A stretch of DNA of 64,000 nt from positions 62,001 through 126,000 of the forward strand of contig NZ_JAJVCN010000001.1 in assembly GCF_021390435.2 (NCBI RefSeq), read 5' to 3'. Position numbers and translations under genes: made by a program. Below are positions 9,243-16,006 of the stretch, piece by piece. The stretch's first letter is position 1, and the number at the start of each line of letters is the position of its first letter. This DNA is from Kibdelosporangium philippinense (GTDB lineage Bacteria > Actinomycetota > Actinomycetes > Mycobacteriales > Pseudonocardiaceae). The notes under the pieces are model-generated. The model saw nothing but the letters and a program-made list of their open reading frames with translations, did no database searches and was not told where the DNA came from.

Positions 9243-10085
9243 ATGCGTCGATCCGTGCTTTACATGCCCGGCGCGAACGAGCGCGCGCTGGAGAAAGCCA
9301 AAACACTGCCAGCGGACGCGGTGATCCTGGATTTGGAGGACGCGGTCCACCCGGACTCCAAAGTGGAGGCACGCAAACGCGTCTGCGAAGCCGCCGCGTC
9401 CGGCGAGTACGGAAAGCGCGAAATCACTATTCGTGTCAACGGTTTCGGCACCCAATGGCATGCAGATGATCTGCGTGCGGCGGCCGAGGCTGGGCCGGAC
9501 GCGGTCGTCGTCCCGAAGGTCAACTCGGCCGCTGAGGTCCACGCGATCGAGCGCGCACTGGAAAGCGGTGGCGCACCGGACAAGACGACGATCTGGGCAA
9601 TGGTCGAGACGCCGATCGCGATGCTGCACGCCCATGACATCGCCAGCGCGAGCGACCGTTTGTCAGTGCTCGTGATGGGCACGAACGACCTGGCAAAGGA
9701 GTTGCGTGCGGACCACGTCCCCGGCTGCGCGCCGCTCCTCACTGGACTGTCGCTTTGTCTGCTCGCGGCCCGGGCGGCGGGCAAGGAGATCCTCGATGGC
9801 GTCTACAACGACGTGAAGGACATCGCAGGGTTCGAAGCAGAATGCTTGCAAGGCAAGCAGTTCGGGTTCGACGGCAAGACATTGATCCACCCTGGACAGA
9901 TCGAGCCGTGTAACCGAGTCTGGTCGCCGACCCAGGAAGAGATCGACTACTCGCGCCGGGTGATCGAGGCCTTCGAGCAAGCGGGCCGTGGCGTGGTCAC
10001 TGTGGACGGTCGTATGGTCGAGAACATGCACGTGGACAACGCCCGCAGGATCCTGGCAATAGCGGATCAGCTCACCATTCACTAA
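9243..10085 (+). CDS. CitE-like CoA-ester lyase
   Basis: 280-residue HpcH/HpaI/CitE-family protein, shorter than its upstream partner. It opens with RRSVLYMPGANERALEKA, the phosphate/CoA-binding N-terminus of CitE-like proteins. The metal-binding acidic motif is ILDLEDAVHPDSK (about 29-41), followed by RVNGFGTQW and the MGTNDLAKELR loop. Stand-alone CitE proteins without citrate lyase alpha and gamma subunits often act as citramalyl-CoA lyases or malyl-CoA thioesterases; no other citrate lyase subunit is present here. It is transcribed with the malyl-CoA lyase-like gene. Confidence 0.85.
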   Translation: MRRSVLYMPGANERALEKAKTLPADAVILDLEDAVHPDSKVEARKRVCEAAASGEYGKREITIRVNGFGTQWHADDLRAAAEAGPDAVVVPKVNSAAEVHAIERALESGGAPDKTTIWAMVETPIAMLHAHDIASASDRLSVLVMGTNDLAKELRADHVPGCAPLLTGLSLCLLAARAAGKEILDGVYNDVKDIAGFEAECLQGKQFGFDGKTLIHPGQIEPCNRVWSPTQEEIDYSRRVIEAFEQAGRGVVTVDGRMVENMHVDNARRILAIADQLTIH

Positions 10086-10171
10086 ATCTCCAGAATCATT
10101 GCCCCGAACAGCCGCTTACACGAGCCACGCGCGTCAATACCCTCCTCTCATACCAAGGGGAGGGTGATCAC

Positions 10172-10645
10172 TTGCTGCGCCGCGTTTGGCCAGTGCTTGT
10201 CATAGCTGGCATGCTCTCGACCGGTTGCGGTCTGCTCTCGGACAGAGCCGCCGCCTGCACCGAGAAGCTGGAATCGATGAGCAAGCAGTTCGCCGAGAGC
10301 GACCTGCTCGGGCTGACTCCGGCTGGTGCCAAGAACATCGACAAGTACGTGACCACGCCGTGCCAGGACGATGACCAGGTCGGCCGGATCGGCGTGAGCT
10401 TCGATTTCACGGGCGACGTACTGTCCTATTACGACAAGGAACTGACTGCCCGAGGCTGGGAACCACGCGGTGGCGGCCCGAGGTTCGAACCTGGCGAAGT
10501 GCTCGACGTTGGCCGCCCGCAACAGTGCTTTGAGGACACTCGGCAACCTGGTGTGGTGCTGAACGTGTTCGTCGGCGTACCGAAGAACTTCCTTGAATTC
10601 CAGTTGAATGACGCGGGGATGGCATGTGCGGAACTACTGAAGTAG
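10172..10645 (+). CDS. Putative lipoprotein of unknown function
   Basis: 157-residue exported protein. The N-terminus is a lipoprotein signal peptide with lipobox LSTGC, giving a lipidated Cys at about residue 19. The rest is soluble with three further Cys residues. I recognise no domain. The TTG at 10172 is preceded by AAGGGGAGGG, which decides the start. It follows the lyase pair by 86 nt and converges on the TetR gene, overlapping it by 12 nt. Confidence 0.7.
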   Translation: MLRRVWPVLVIAGMLSTGCGLLSDRAAACTEKLESMSKQFAESDLLGLTPAGAKNIDKYVTTPCQDDDQVGRIGVSFDFTGDVLSYYDKELTARGWEPRGGGPRFEPGEVLDVGRPQQCFEDTRQPGVVLNVFVGVPKNFLEFQLNDAGMACAELLK

Positions 10646-11206
10646 CTGATCGAACCCGGCCTTGATCTGCTTGACGCTCATGCCGCTCTCCCGCTGGTAG
10701 ACGAACTGCGCAGCGGCCAGCGGAGCCAGTAACGCGTCCGCGCGGAAGTGCGCGTCGATGCCTGGCTCGGCCTCGGCGACGAGCATGGCCAAATGGTTGT
10801 GGTGCAGCCGGTAAGCGCCGGTGGTGTATCGAACCAGCGGCGTCTCGGTCTCCGCGACCATCAGCAGTTTTCCTTCGTGCTCAAGGCGATCCACGAACGC
10901 GTGCAAGAACGCCCTGATCCGTTCCCTCGCGGAGGCACCTGGCCCCAGGGGCGGTGGGCCACTCATGAAAGCCGCTTGGAACTTCTTCTCGTTCTCTTCG
11001 AGCAACGCGTGTGCCAGTGCGCCGCGATCCGGGTAGCGGCGGTACACCGTGCCCACGCCAACTCCAGCCGCGGCGGCGACCTCGTCCAACGCCAGGCTTT
11101 CGACTCCGCGCGTGGCCACGAGCTGTGCCGCGGCCCGGAGGATCTTCTGCCGGTTGCGGGCGGCGTCGGCTCGCTCCTTCGGCTCAGACCCGGGCATCGG
11201 CAGCAC
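10634..11206 (-). CDS. TetR family transcriptional regulator
   Basis: 190-residue repressor with an N-terminal TetR helix-turn-helix (about residues 20-65, RQKILRAAAQLVATRG ... VGTVYRRYPDR). The ligand domain resembles the actinobacterial TetR group with C-terminal MSVKQIKAGFDQLL. The start is GTG at 11206 or ATG at 11197. It is divergent from the cupin gene at 11332, and the intervening region has two spaced palindromes with GGAA-N4-TTCC cores, the likely operators. It therefore probably controls itself and the cupin gene; the inducer is unknown. Confidence 0.88.
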   Translation of the reverse strand: MLPMPGSEPKERADAARNRQKILRAAAQLVATRGVESLALDEVAAAAGVGVGTVYRRYPDRGALAHALLEENEKKFQAAFMSGPPPLGPGASARERIRAFLHAFVDRLEHEGKLLMVAETETPLVRYTTGAYRLHHNHLAMLVAEAEPGIDAHFRADALLAPLAAAQFVYQRESGMSVKQIKAGFDQLLQ

Positions 11207-11277
11207 GCCGGAAGCCTAACGTGCATGGCCCGCGCCAGTGGCGATCGCCGAGCCTCCGTCATCCCCGCTAGACAAAC

Positions 11278-11289
11278 GGAAAAAATTCC
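11278..11289. promoter_or_regulatory. GGAA-N4-TTCC palindrome, candidate TetR operator 1
   Basis: GGAAAAAATTCC lies between the divergent TetR and cupin genes. Its GGAA-N4-TTCC core recurs in the longer palindrome centred 24 bp downstream, which suggests paired operator sites for the adjacent TetR protein. Confidence 0.45.
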
Positions 11290-11296
11290 AGTTAAC

Positions 11297-11318
11297 TAAG
11301 TGGAAGAAATTCCACTTA
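11297..11318. promoter_or_regulatory. 22-bp perfect palindrome, candidate TetR operator 2
   Basis: TAAGTGGAA (11297-11305) and TTCCACTTA (11310-11318) are perfect 9-bp arms around GAAA. It lies 13 nt before the cupin start at 11332, where binding would block transcription or initiation. The divergent TetR gene next to it is the likely binder. Confidence 0.7.
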
Positions 11319-11331
11319 CATGGAGGGTGGC

Positions 11332-11718
11332 ATGACGGTTCAACGGTTCGGTATCGACTCTGCTCAGGGCTGGGTCCAGCGGCTTGACCAGCAGATCTTT
11401 CTGGCAGACGTGCTCAATCAGGACAGTGGCGTGCAGATGAGCGTCGGTTTCGGTCGGTACGCCAAAGGGGAGAGCAACCCGTGGAAGGTGAGCTACGACG
11501 AGGTCCTGATCGTCACCAAGGGCAGCTTCACAGTGAACGGCCCGGACGGTGACGTGACGGCGGGTGTCGGCGAGGTGATCTACCTGTGTGCTGGGACTGA
11601 CCTCGTCTACTCAGCTCCAGAAGACACCGAAATGGTCTACGTGACCTATCCGCATTGGCTTGCGGCGACTCAGGAATCCGCCGAGGCGGACCGGCTCAAG
11701 GAGTGGCATCCCGCCTAA
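11332..11718 (+). CDS. Cupin domain protein (EutQ-like)
   Basis: 128-residue single-domain beta-barrel cupin, resembling EutQ-type cupins (DEVLIVTKGSFTVNG, then GDVTAGVGEVIYLCAGTDLVY). An upstream in-frame ATG at 11320 is part of the ribosome binding region, because GGAGGG directly precedes the ATG at 11332. It is controlled from a divergent promoter with TetR palindromes. It converges on a second TetR gene and overlaps its 3' end by 23 nt. The substrate is unknown. Confidence 0.8.
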   Translation: MTVQRFGIDSAQGWVQRLDQQIFLADVLNQDSGVQMSVGFGRYAKGESNPWKVSYDEVLIVTKGSFTVNGPDGDVTAGVGEVIYLCAGTDLVYSAPEDTEMVYVTYPHWLAATQESAEADRLKEWHPA

Positions 11719-12340
11719 CAAGCGACTCGTACTGCAGGGAAAGCCCCTGCAGGAACGAATCAAGCGCTAGTTCGAACGAGCCTTGGTCAATCTCGTCGGC
11801 ATGCTCGGCCAACCGATGCGCCTGGCTCAAGTTGGGGTAGCGGTCGTTGTAGACGCGAGCATCGTCCTCGAACCCGCGTGAGAACGAACCGATTGCCGCG
11901 CCAAGGACCAAGTACTTGGTCGAAGCACCGATCATGGTCGCCAGTTTCGGCGGCCAACCAGCCCGGACCAGCCCGCCATGCACGGCGTCTGCCACCCGCA
12001 GTGCCGAATCACGGCGAGCTGGTCCGCCTGCCAAGAACGGCACGATGTTCGGATGTGCGGCCAATGCCGCCCGGTATGACCTTGCCCACGTGCGAATGCC
12101 GGTCTGCCAGTCGGCCTTCGAGAAATCGCTGACGTCGACGCTGGCCATCATCTCGTCGCAGACGTCGTCGAGCAGCGCGTCCTTTGTCGGGAAATGGCTG
12201 TACAACGAGGGTGCTTGGACTCCGAGGTCGCTTGCCAGCTTGCGCATGGACAGCCCTGGCAGGCCGTCGCGGTCGATGATCTCCAGCGCGGCCGCCCTGA
12301 TTCGATCCCGGCTCAGGATCGGCGTGCTCGGGCGTGGCAT
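11696..12340 (-). CDS. TetR family regulator with TetR_C-type ligand domain
   Basis: 214-residue regulator. The HTH is at about residues 10-55 ([17 protein letters not shown] ... [18 protein letters not shown]), and the remainder resembles the TetR_C domain of tetracycline-repressor-like proteins. The ATG at 12340 has GAAAGGA upstream. It is divergent from the short-chain dehydrogenase gene, with about 100 nt between the starts. An imperfect palindrome around 12374-12387 (CTAACGCTGTACGG) may be its operator. It likely controls the dehydrogenase/acyl-CoA dehydrogenase pair. Confidence 0.85.
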   Translation of the reverse strand: MPRPSTPILSRDRIRAAALEIIDRDGLPGLSMRKLASDLGVQAPSLYSHFPTKDALLDDVCDEMMASVDVSDFSKADWQTGIRTWARSYRAALAAHPNIVPFLAGGPARRDSALRVADAVHGGLVRAGWPPKLATMIGASTKYLVLGAAIGSFSRGFEDDARVYNDRYPNLSQAHRLAEHADEIDQGSFELALDSFLQGLSLQYESLVRRDATP

Positions 12341-12439
12341 CGGTGTCCTTTCGGAGTTATGCTCCAACTATACCTAACGCTGTACGGTTTTCCGATGACC
12401 CGCTTGCGGGGTCGAGCATTGATGCGGAGGCGCGAAGAT

Positions 12440-13201
12440 ATGGCGGCACTGGACGGACGCGTAGCCCTGGTCACCGGGGCGGCTCGCGGCATCGGCGCGG
12501 CAGTCGCCGGTCGGCTCGCGGCGGACGGAGCTGCCGTGGCTGTCCTCGACCTCGACGAGGCGGCGGGTAAGGCGACCGTCGACGCGATCGAGGCCGCGGG
12601 CGGCCGGGCGATCGCCATCGGCGCGGACGTCACGAACGCCGAGCAGATCACCGCGGCGGCCGACCGGACCGCCGAGGAGTTCGGCTCGCTCGACATCCTG
12701 GTCAACAATGCCGGTGTCACCAGGGACAACCTGTTGTTCAAGCTGAGCGAGCAGGACTGGGACACGGTGATCGGCGTCCACCTCAAGGGCGCGTTCCTGG
12801 CGAGCAAGGCGGCGCAGAAACACATGGTCGCCAAGAAGTACGGCAAGATCGTCAGCTTGTCCAGTGTGTCCGCGCTCGGCACCCGCGGCCAGGCCAACTA
12901 CTCGACGGCCAAGATGGGCCTGCAGGGATTCACCCGCACGCTCGCGATCGAGCTGGGCCCGTTCGGTATCAACGTCAACGCGGTCGCCCCCGGCTTCATC
13001 GTGACCGAGATGACCGGCATTCTGGCCGAACGCCTCGGCACCACACCGGACGAGCTCGCCGCGAAGTACGCCGACGTCACCCCGGTGCGCCGGGTCGGGC
13101 AGCCCACCGATGTCGCCGCGACCATCGCATTCCTCGTCAGCGACGAGTCTTCTTTCATCACCGGCCAGACCATCTATGTCGACGGCGGTCGTCGGCTCTA
13201 G
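12440..13201 (+). CDS. Short-chain dehydrogenase/reductase (FabG-like)
   Basis: 253-residue classical SDR. NAD(P)-binding TGAARGIG is at about 12-19, NNAG at about 90, and the catalytic Ser-Tyr-Lys set is present ([21 protein letters not shown], about 140-160). The ATG at 12440 is chosen because GGAGG sits 9 nt upstream; the open frame extends further 5' but that part overlaps the divergent TetR gene. An acyl-CoA dehydrogenase gene follows 8 nt later. The pair suggests oxidation of an acyl-CoA or hydroxy compound, either 3-hydroxyacyl-CoA or hydroxysteroid dehydrogenation. Confidence 0.9.
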   Translation: MAALDGRVALVTGAARGIGAAVAGRLAADGAAVAVLDLDEAAGKATVDAIEAAGGRAIAIGADVTNAEQITAAADRTAEEFGSLDILVNNAGVTRDNLLFKLSEQDWDTVIGVHLKGAFLASKAAQKHMVAKKYGKIVSLSSVSALGTRGQANYSTAKMGLQGFTRTLAIELGPFGINVNAVAPGFIVTEMTGILAERLGTTPDELAAKYADVTPVRRVGQPTDVAATIAFLVSDESSFITGQTIYVDGGRRL

Positions 13202-13209
13202 GAGCAATC

Positions 13210-14373
13210 ATGGTGGACTTCTCCCTCACCGAGGAGCAGCGCGAGGTCCGCGACTGGGTTCGGACGTTCGTGCGCAAGGAGATCATGCCCCTCGAACCCG
13301 AGGTGCTGCGCCGTGAACGCGCCGGCAAGCCAGGGCTCGAGCAGTCCGAGTTGCGTGAACTCCAGTTGAAGGCCAAGGAATCCGGCTTCTGGGGCGTCCT
13401 CACGCCTGAGGAGTACGGCGGGATGAACCTTGGCGCGGTCATGGCCGCGTTGCTGGAAGCCGAGCTCGGCCGGTCGTTCATCCAGTTCCGGTTCGGCGGC
13501 TCGGCGGACAACATTCTGTTCTACGGCAACGATGAGCAGAAGGAGACGTACCTCAAGCCGACGATCGCCGGCGACCGCAAGTCGTGCTTCGCGATCACCG
13601 AGCCAGGGGCGGGTTCCGACGCACGCGCGATCCGCGCCACCGCCCGCAGGGACGGTGACGACTGGATCATCAACGGCGAGAAGACGTTCATCACCGGCGG
13701 CAACGAAGCCGACTTCACCATGGTCTTCGCCATCACGGACAAGGAAAAAGGTGGTGTCACCTGCTTCCTCGTCGACCGGGAGATGGGCTGGAAGTCGCAG
13801 CCGATCGACACCATGGGCGAATGGGGCCCGGCCGCGCTGACGTTCGACAACGTCCGTGTCCCGCACCGCAACATCCTCGGCGAGGAAGGCCGCGGCTTCG
13901 AGCTGGCCATGCGCTGGATCGGCCAAGGCCGGTACCTGTTGCCAGCAAGGGCGATCGGCGCCTGCGAGCGTCTCCTTGAGATGGGCATCGAGTACGCCCG
14001 CACCCGCGAGACCTTCGGCCTGCCGATCGCCGAGCGTCAAGCGATCCAGTGGATGATCGCGGACTCCGCGGTGGAGATCGAAGCCCTGCGCTGGCTGGTG
14101 CTGCACGCGGCCTGGCAGGTCGACCAGAAGCTCGACTCCCGCCAGGCGCAGTCGATGGCCAAGCTTTACGGTGGCGTCAAAGCGAACGAGATCGTCGACC
14201 GGGTCCTGCAGATCCACGGCGGCATGGGCTACACGCGTGAACTCCCCGTCGAGCGTTGGTATCGCGAGCTCCGTCTACTGAGGATCTACGAGGGAACCGA
14301 CGAGATCCAGCGCCGGACGATCGCCCGCAACCTCCTCAAAGGACACGCCTCGGTCAGTGGTGTCCTCGGCTAG
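13210..14373 (+). CDS. Acyl-CoA dehydrogenase
   Basis: 387-residue, full-length FAD-dependent acyl-CoA dehydrogenase. The substrate/FAD region reads CFAITEPGAGSDARAIRATARR (about 119-140), the second signature is QIHGGMGYTRELPVERWYRELR near 337, and IYEGTDEIQRRTIARNLL ends the fold. It is in an operon with the SDR gene upstream. Its last 99 nt overlap the convergent DJ-1/PfpI gene on the other strand. The substrate is not evident; the full-length fold suggests a homotetramer, unlike the split steroid FadE pairs elsewhere in the window. Confidence 0.92.
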   Translation: MVDFSLTEEQREVRDWVRTFVRKEIMPLEPEVLRRERAGKPGLEQSELRELQLKAKESGFWGVLTPEEYGGMNLGAVMAALLEAELGRSFIQFRFGGSADNILFYGNDEQKETYLKPTIAGDRKSCFAITEPGAGSDARAIRATARRDGDDWIINGEKTFITGGNEADFTMVFAITDKEKGGVTCFLVDREMGWKSQPIDTMGEWGPAALTFDNVRVPHRNILGEEGRGFELAMRWIGQGRYLLPARAIGACERLLEMGIEYARTRETFGLPIAERQAIQWMIADSAVEIEALRWLVLHAAWQVDQKLDSRQAQSMAKLYGGVKANEIVDRVLQIHGGMGYTRELPVERWYRELRLLRIYEGTDEIQRRTIARNLLKGHASVSGVLG

Positions 14374-14967
14374 ATAAGGCAGCACATTGCGCATGGCCCG
14401 CGCGATGTACTCCTCCTTCTCGCCGACCGGAGCAACGTAGTGCACGGCTGCCTCAGCGGCCTTGAGGCTGACCAGCCGTGCGATGACCCACGTGGCCAGA
14501 TAGTGCGAAGCGAGGCAACCGCCCGCGGTTGCCACGTTTCCCTTGGCGTAGAACGGTTGGTTCAACACCTCGACCCCGGCCGCGATGACCCACGGCTTGG
14601 TCGTGAGATCAGTGCACGCGGGAACGTCTTGCAGCAAGCCAAGTTTGGCGACGAGCAACGTTCCCGAGCACTGCGCGGCAAGCAGTTGCCGGGAAGGATC
14701 GAGGCCCCGCAACACATCCATGATCGCCGGATTCTCGACGACTTCACGCGTCTTGGCGCCGCTGCCCACGATGACGGCATCCGCCTGGCAAGCTTCTTCC
14801 AACGTGGCCGTCGACTCGATCACCACGCCGTTCATCGAACGAACCGTGGGCGTCGGACTGGCGATGGACACGCGCCAGCCAGGCCGCTTGACCCGGTTGA
14901 GGATGCCAAGGGCAATCAGCGAATCGAGCTCGTTGTACGCCTCGAAAGTCAGGATCGCGATGTGCAT
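14275..14967 (-). CDS. DJ-1/PfpI family protein
   Basis: 230-residue class I glutamine amidotransferase-like protein. The nucleophile elbow Cys lies in AAQCSGTLLVAKLG at about residue 100, and HIAILTFEAYNELD at the N-terminus is typical of the family. Members include chaperones, glyoxalase-like enzymes and isonitrile hydratases, so the activity is open. The C-terminal 33 codons are antisense to the acyl-CoA dehydrogenase gene. It diverges from the MocR remnant at 15029. Confidence 0.82.
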   Translation of the reverse strand: MHIAILTFEAYNELDSLIALGILNRVKRPGWRVSIASPTPTVRSMNGVVIESTATLEEACQADAVIVGSGAKTREVVENPAIMDVLRGLDPSRQLLAAQCSGTLLVAKLGLLQDVPACTDLTTKPWVIAAGVEVLNQPFYAKGNVATAGGCLASHYLATWVIARLVSLKAAEAAVHYVAPVGEKEEYIARAMRNVLPYLAEDTTDRGVSFEEVAGDRPALDLVGSLVDPQ

Positions 14968-15028
14968 ATCCGCAGCGTAGGGGCGTTGAGCATGACAGTC
15001 TAAAAATTGTCATGGATACAATCGGCCC

Positions 15029-15238
15029 ATGCGGATCCCGAGGTACAAGCGTGTGGTCGACACACTCGCGGCATCGTTGGCACGTCAGCACATCGCAGTG
15101 TCCACAGCGGAGCCGTTCGCCACGACTCCGCACGTGCCGCAAGCCCTACGGCTGGCCCTCGGGTCGATCCCGCTGCCTGAGCTTCGACGGACGTTGACTG
15201 ACGTTATGCGGGTTGCGGAGGTGGATGGTCTGTCGTGA
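15029..15238 (+). pseudogene. Deletion remnant of a MocR/GntR-aminotransferase regulator
   Basis: The 69-codon frame is not a known small protein. Its first dozen residues (RYKRVVDTLAA) resemble the start of a GntR winged helix as found in MocR regulators. From about residue 18 it reads like the C-terminus of the same family's aminotransferase domain (AVSTAEPFATTPHVPQALRL ... LGSIPLPELRRTL). The simplest reading is a roughly 400-codon internal deletion that kept the frame. It ends at a TGA supplied by the hairpin repeat at 15233. This is inference from family recall; a genuine small protein cannot be excluded. Confidence 0.55.
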
Positions 15239-15276
15239 GTGGTTAGTAGGGTTAGAACACGCATAACCACTCACGA
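15233..15276. repeat. GTGAGTGGTTA hairpin, inverted copy
   Basis: Arms TCGTGAGTGGTTA (15233-15245) and TAACCACTCACGA (15264-15276) are perfect complements. The loop contains GTTAGAACACGC, the reverse complement of the loop in the 6131 copy, so this is the same element in opposite orientation. It lies between the 3' end of the MocR remnant, whose stop it provides, and the 3' end of kstR. Confidence 0.85.
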
Positions 15277-15277
15277 C

Positions 15278-15889
15278 CTAGTTCTTGAGCAGCAGGCGAA
15301 CCGTGAGCTCCAGCCGGGTTGCGACGTCTGTGGCCGATGCCCGCCTGGTCACCCAGGCGACCAAATTGGACAGCCAGACGTCACCGACGACCCTGGCGAT
15401 CGCCTTGTCCTCGTCGGTGGGTTCGCCTTCGTGCATCGCTCGGGTGAACATCCGCTCCATCAGCTTGCCGACGTGGTCGACTTCGGCGGCCGCTGAGGTG
15501 TCCGCGAACATGAAGGCCCGGGTCATCGCCTCGGTCAGGTGGGGCTCGCGCTGCATCGCGCGGGTCACCCGGCCGAGGACGAAAAGGACTCGGTCGTACT
15601 GGGTTTCGCCAGGGACCGTTCCCTTCTCGATGCGTTCCTGGTTACGTTCGAACTCACGCGCCAGGCCAGACACGAGTAGGTGGATTTTCGAAGGGAAGTA
15701 GCGGTACAGCGTGCCGAGGGCGACCTCAGCGCGTTCCGCGACGGCACGCATCTGGACCGCGTCGTACCCGCCCTTGGTGGCGAGCGCGATGGTCGCGTCC
15801 AGGATGCGCTTGCGCCGGTCGCGCTGCGCTGCTGAGCCGAGCTCGTCATCGCCGAGGGCGCTGATGGCACCGGAAGGCGTGGCTGTCAT
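15278..15889 (-). CDS. kstR: KstR, TetR-type repressor of steroid catabolism
   Basis: 203-residue TetR regulator closely resembling mycobacterial KstR, which represses cholesterol catabolism genes and is released by a steroid CoA thioester. Recognisable stretches are ELGSAAQRDRRKRILDAT, AVQMRAVAERAEVALGTLYR (HTH, about 30-70), LTEAMTRAFMFAD and VVGDVWLSNLVAWVTRRAS. The ATG at 15889 has AAGGGGA upstream; the open frame runs further 5' but crosses the promoter. It is divergent from fadE34, as in mycobacteria. A perfect KstR box lies 17 nt before its start, indicating autorepression. Confidence 0.95.
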   Translation of the reverse strand: MTATPSGAISALGDDELGSAAQRDRRKRILDATIALATKGGYDAVQMRAVAERAEVALGTLYRYFPSKIHLLVSGLAREFERNQERIEKGTVPGETQYDRVLFVLGRVTRAMQREPHLTEAMTRAFMFADTSAAAEVDHVGKLMERMFTRAMHEGEPTDEDKAIARVVGDVWLSNLVAWVTRRASATDVATRLELTVRLLLKN

Positions 15890-15905
15890 CGATGGGTCCC
15901 CTTGC

Positions 15906-15919
15906 TGAAACCTGTTCCA
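15906..15919. promoter_or_regulatory. KstR box before kstR
   Basis: TGAAACCTGTTCCA matches the KstR consensus TNNAACNNGTTNNA at all fixed positions. It lies between kstR and fadE34, close to the kstR start, and is expected to mediate autorepression. Confidence 0.85.
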
Positions 15920-15982
15920 CTTCGGGTAGCAGTGTACCTCGCGCGAGATGATCGTACTGACTCGCAGGGTTGAGTTCAGAAC

Positions 15983-16000
15983 TGAAACACGTTCTATAAT
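15983..16000. promoter_or_regulatory. KstR box overlapping a TATAAT promoter before fadE34
   Basis: TGAAACACGTTCTA (15983-15996) is a perfect KstR consensus match. It overlaps TATAAT (15995-16000), a consensus -10 element. The fadE34 GTG starts at 16007, seven bases after the -10, so transcription would begin at or next to the start codon and the mRNA would be leaderless. Binding of KstR would directly cover the -10. Confidence 0.85.
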
Positions 16001-16006
16001 GACGGA

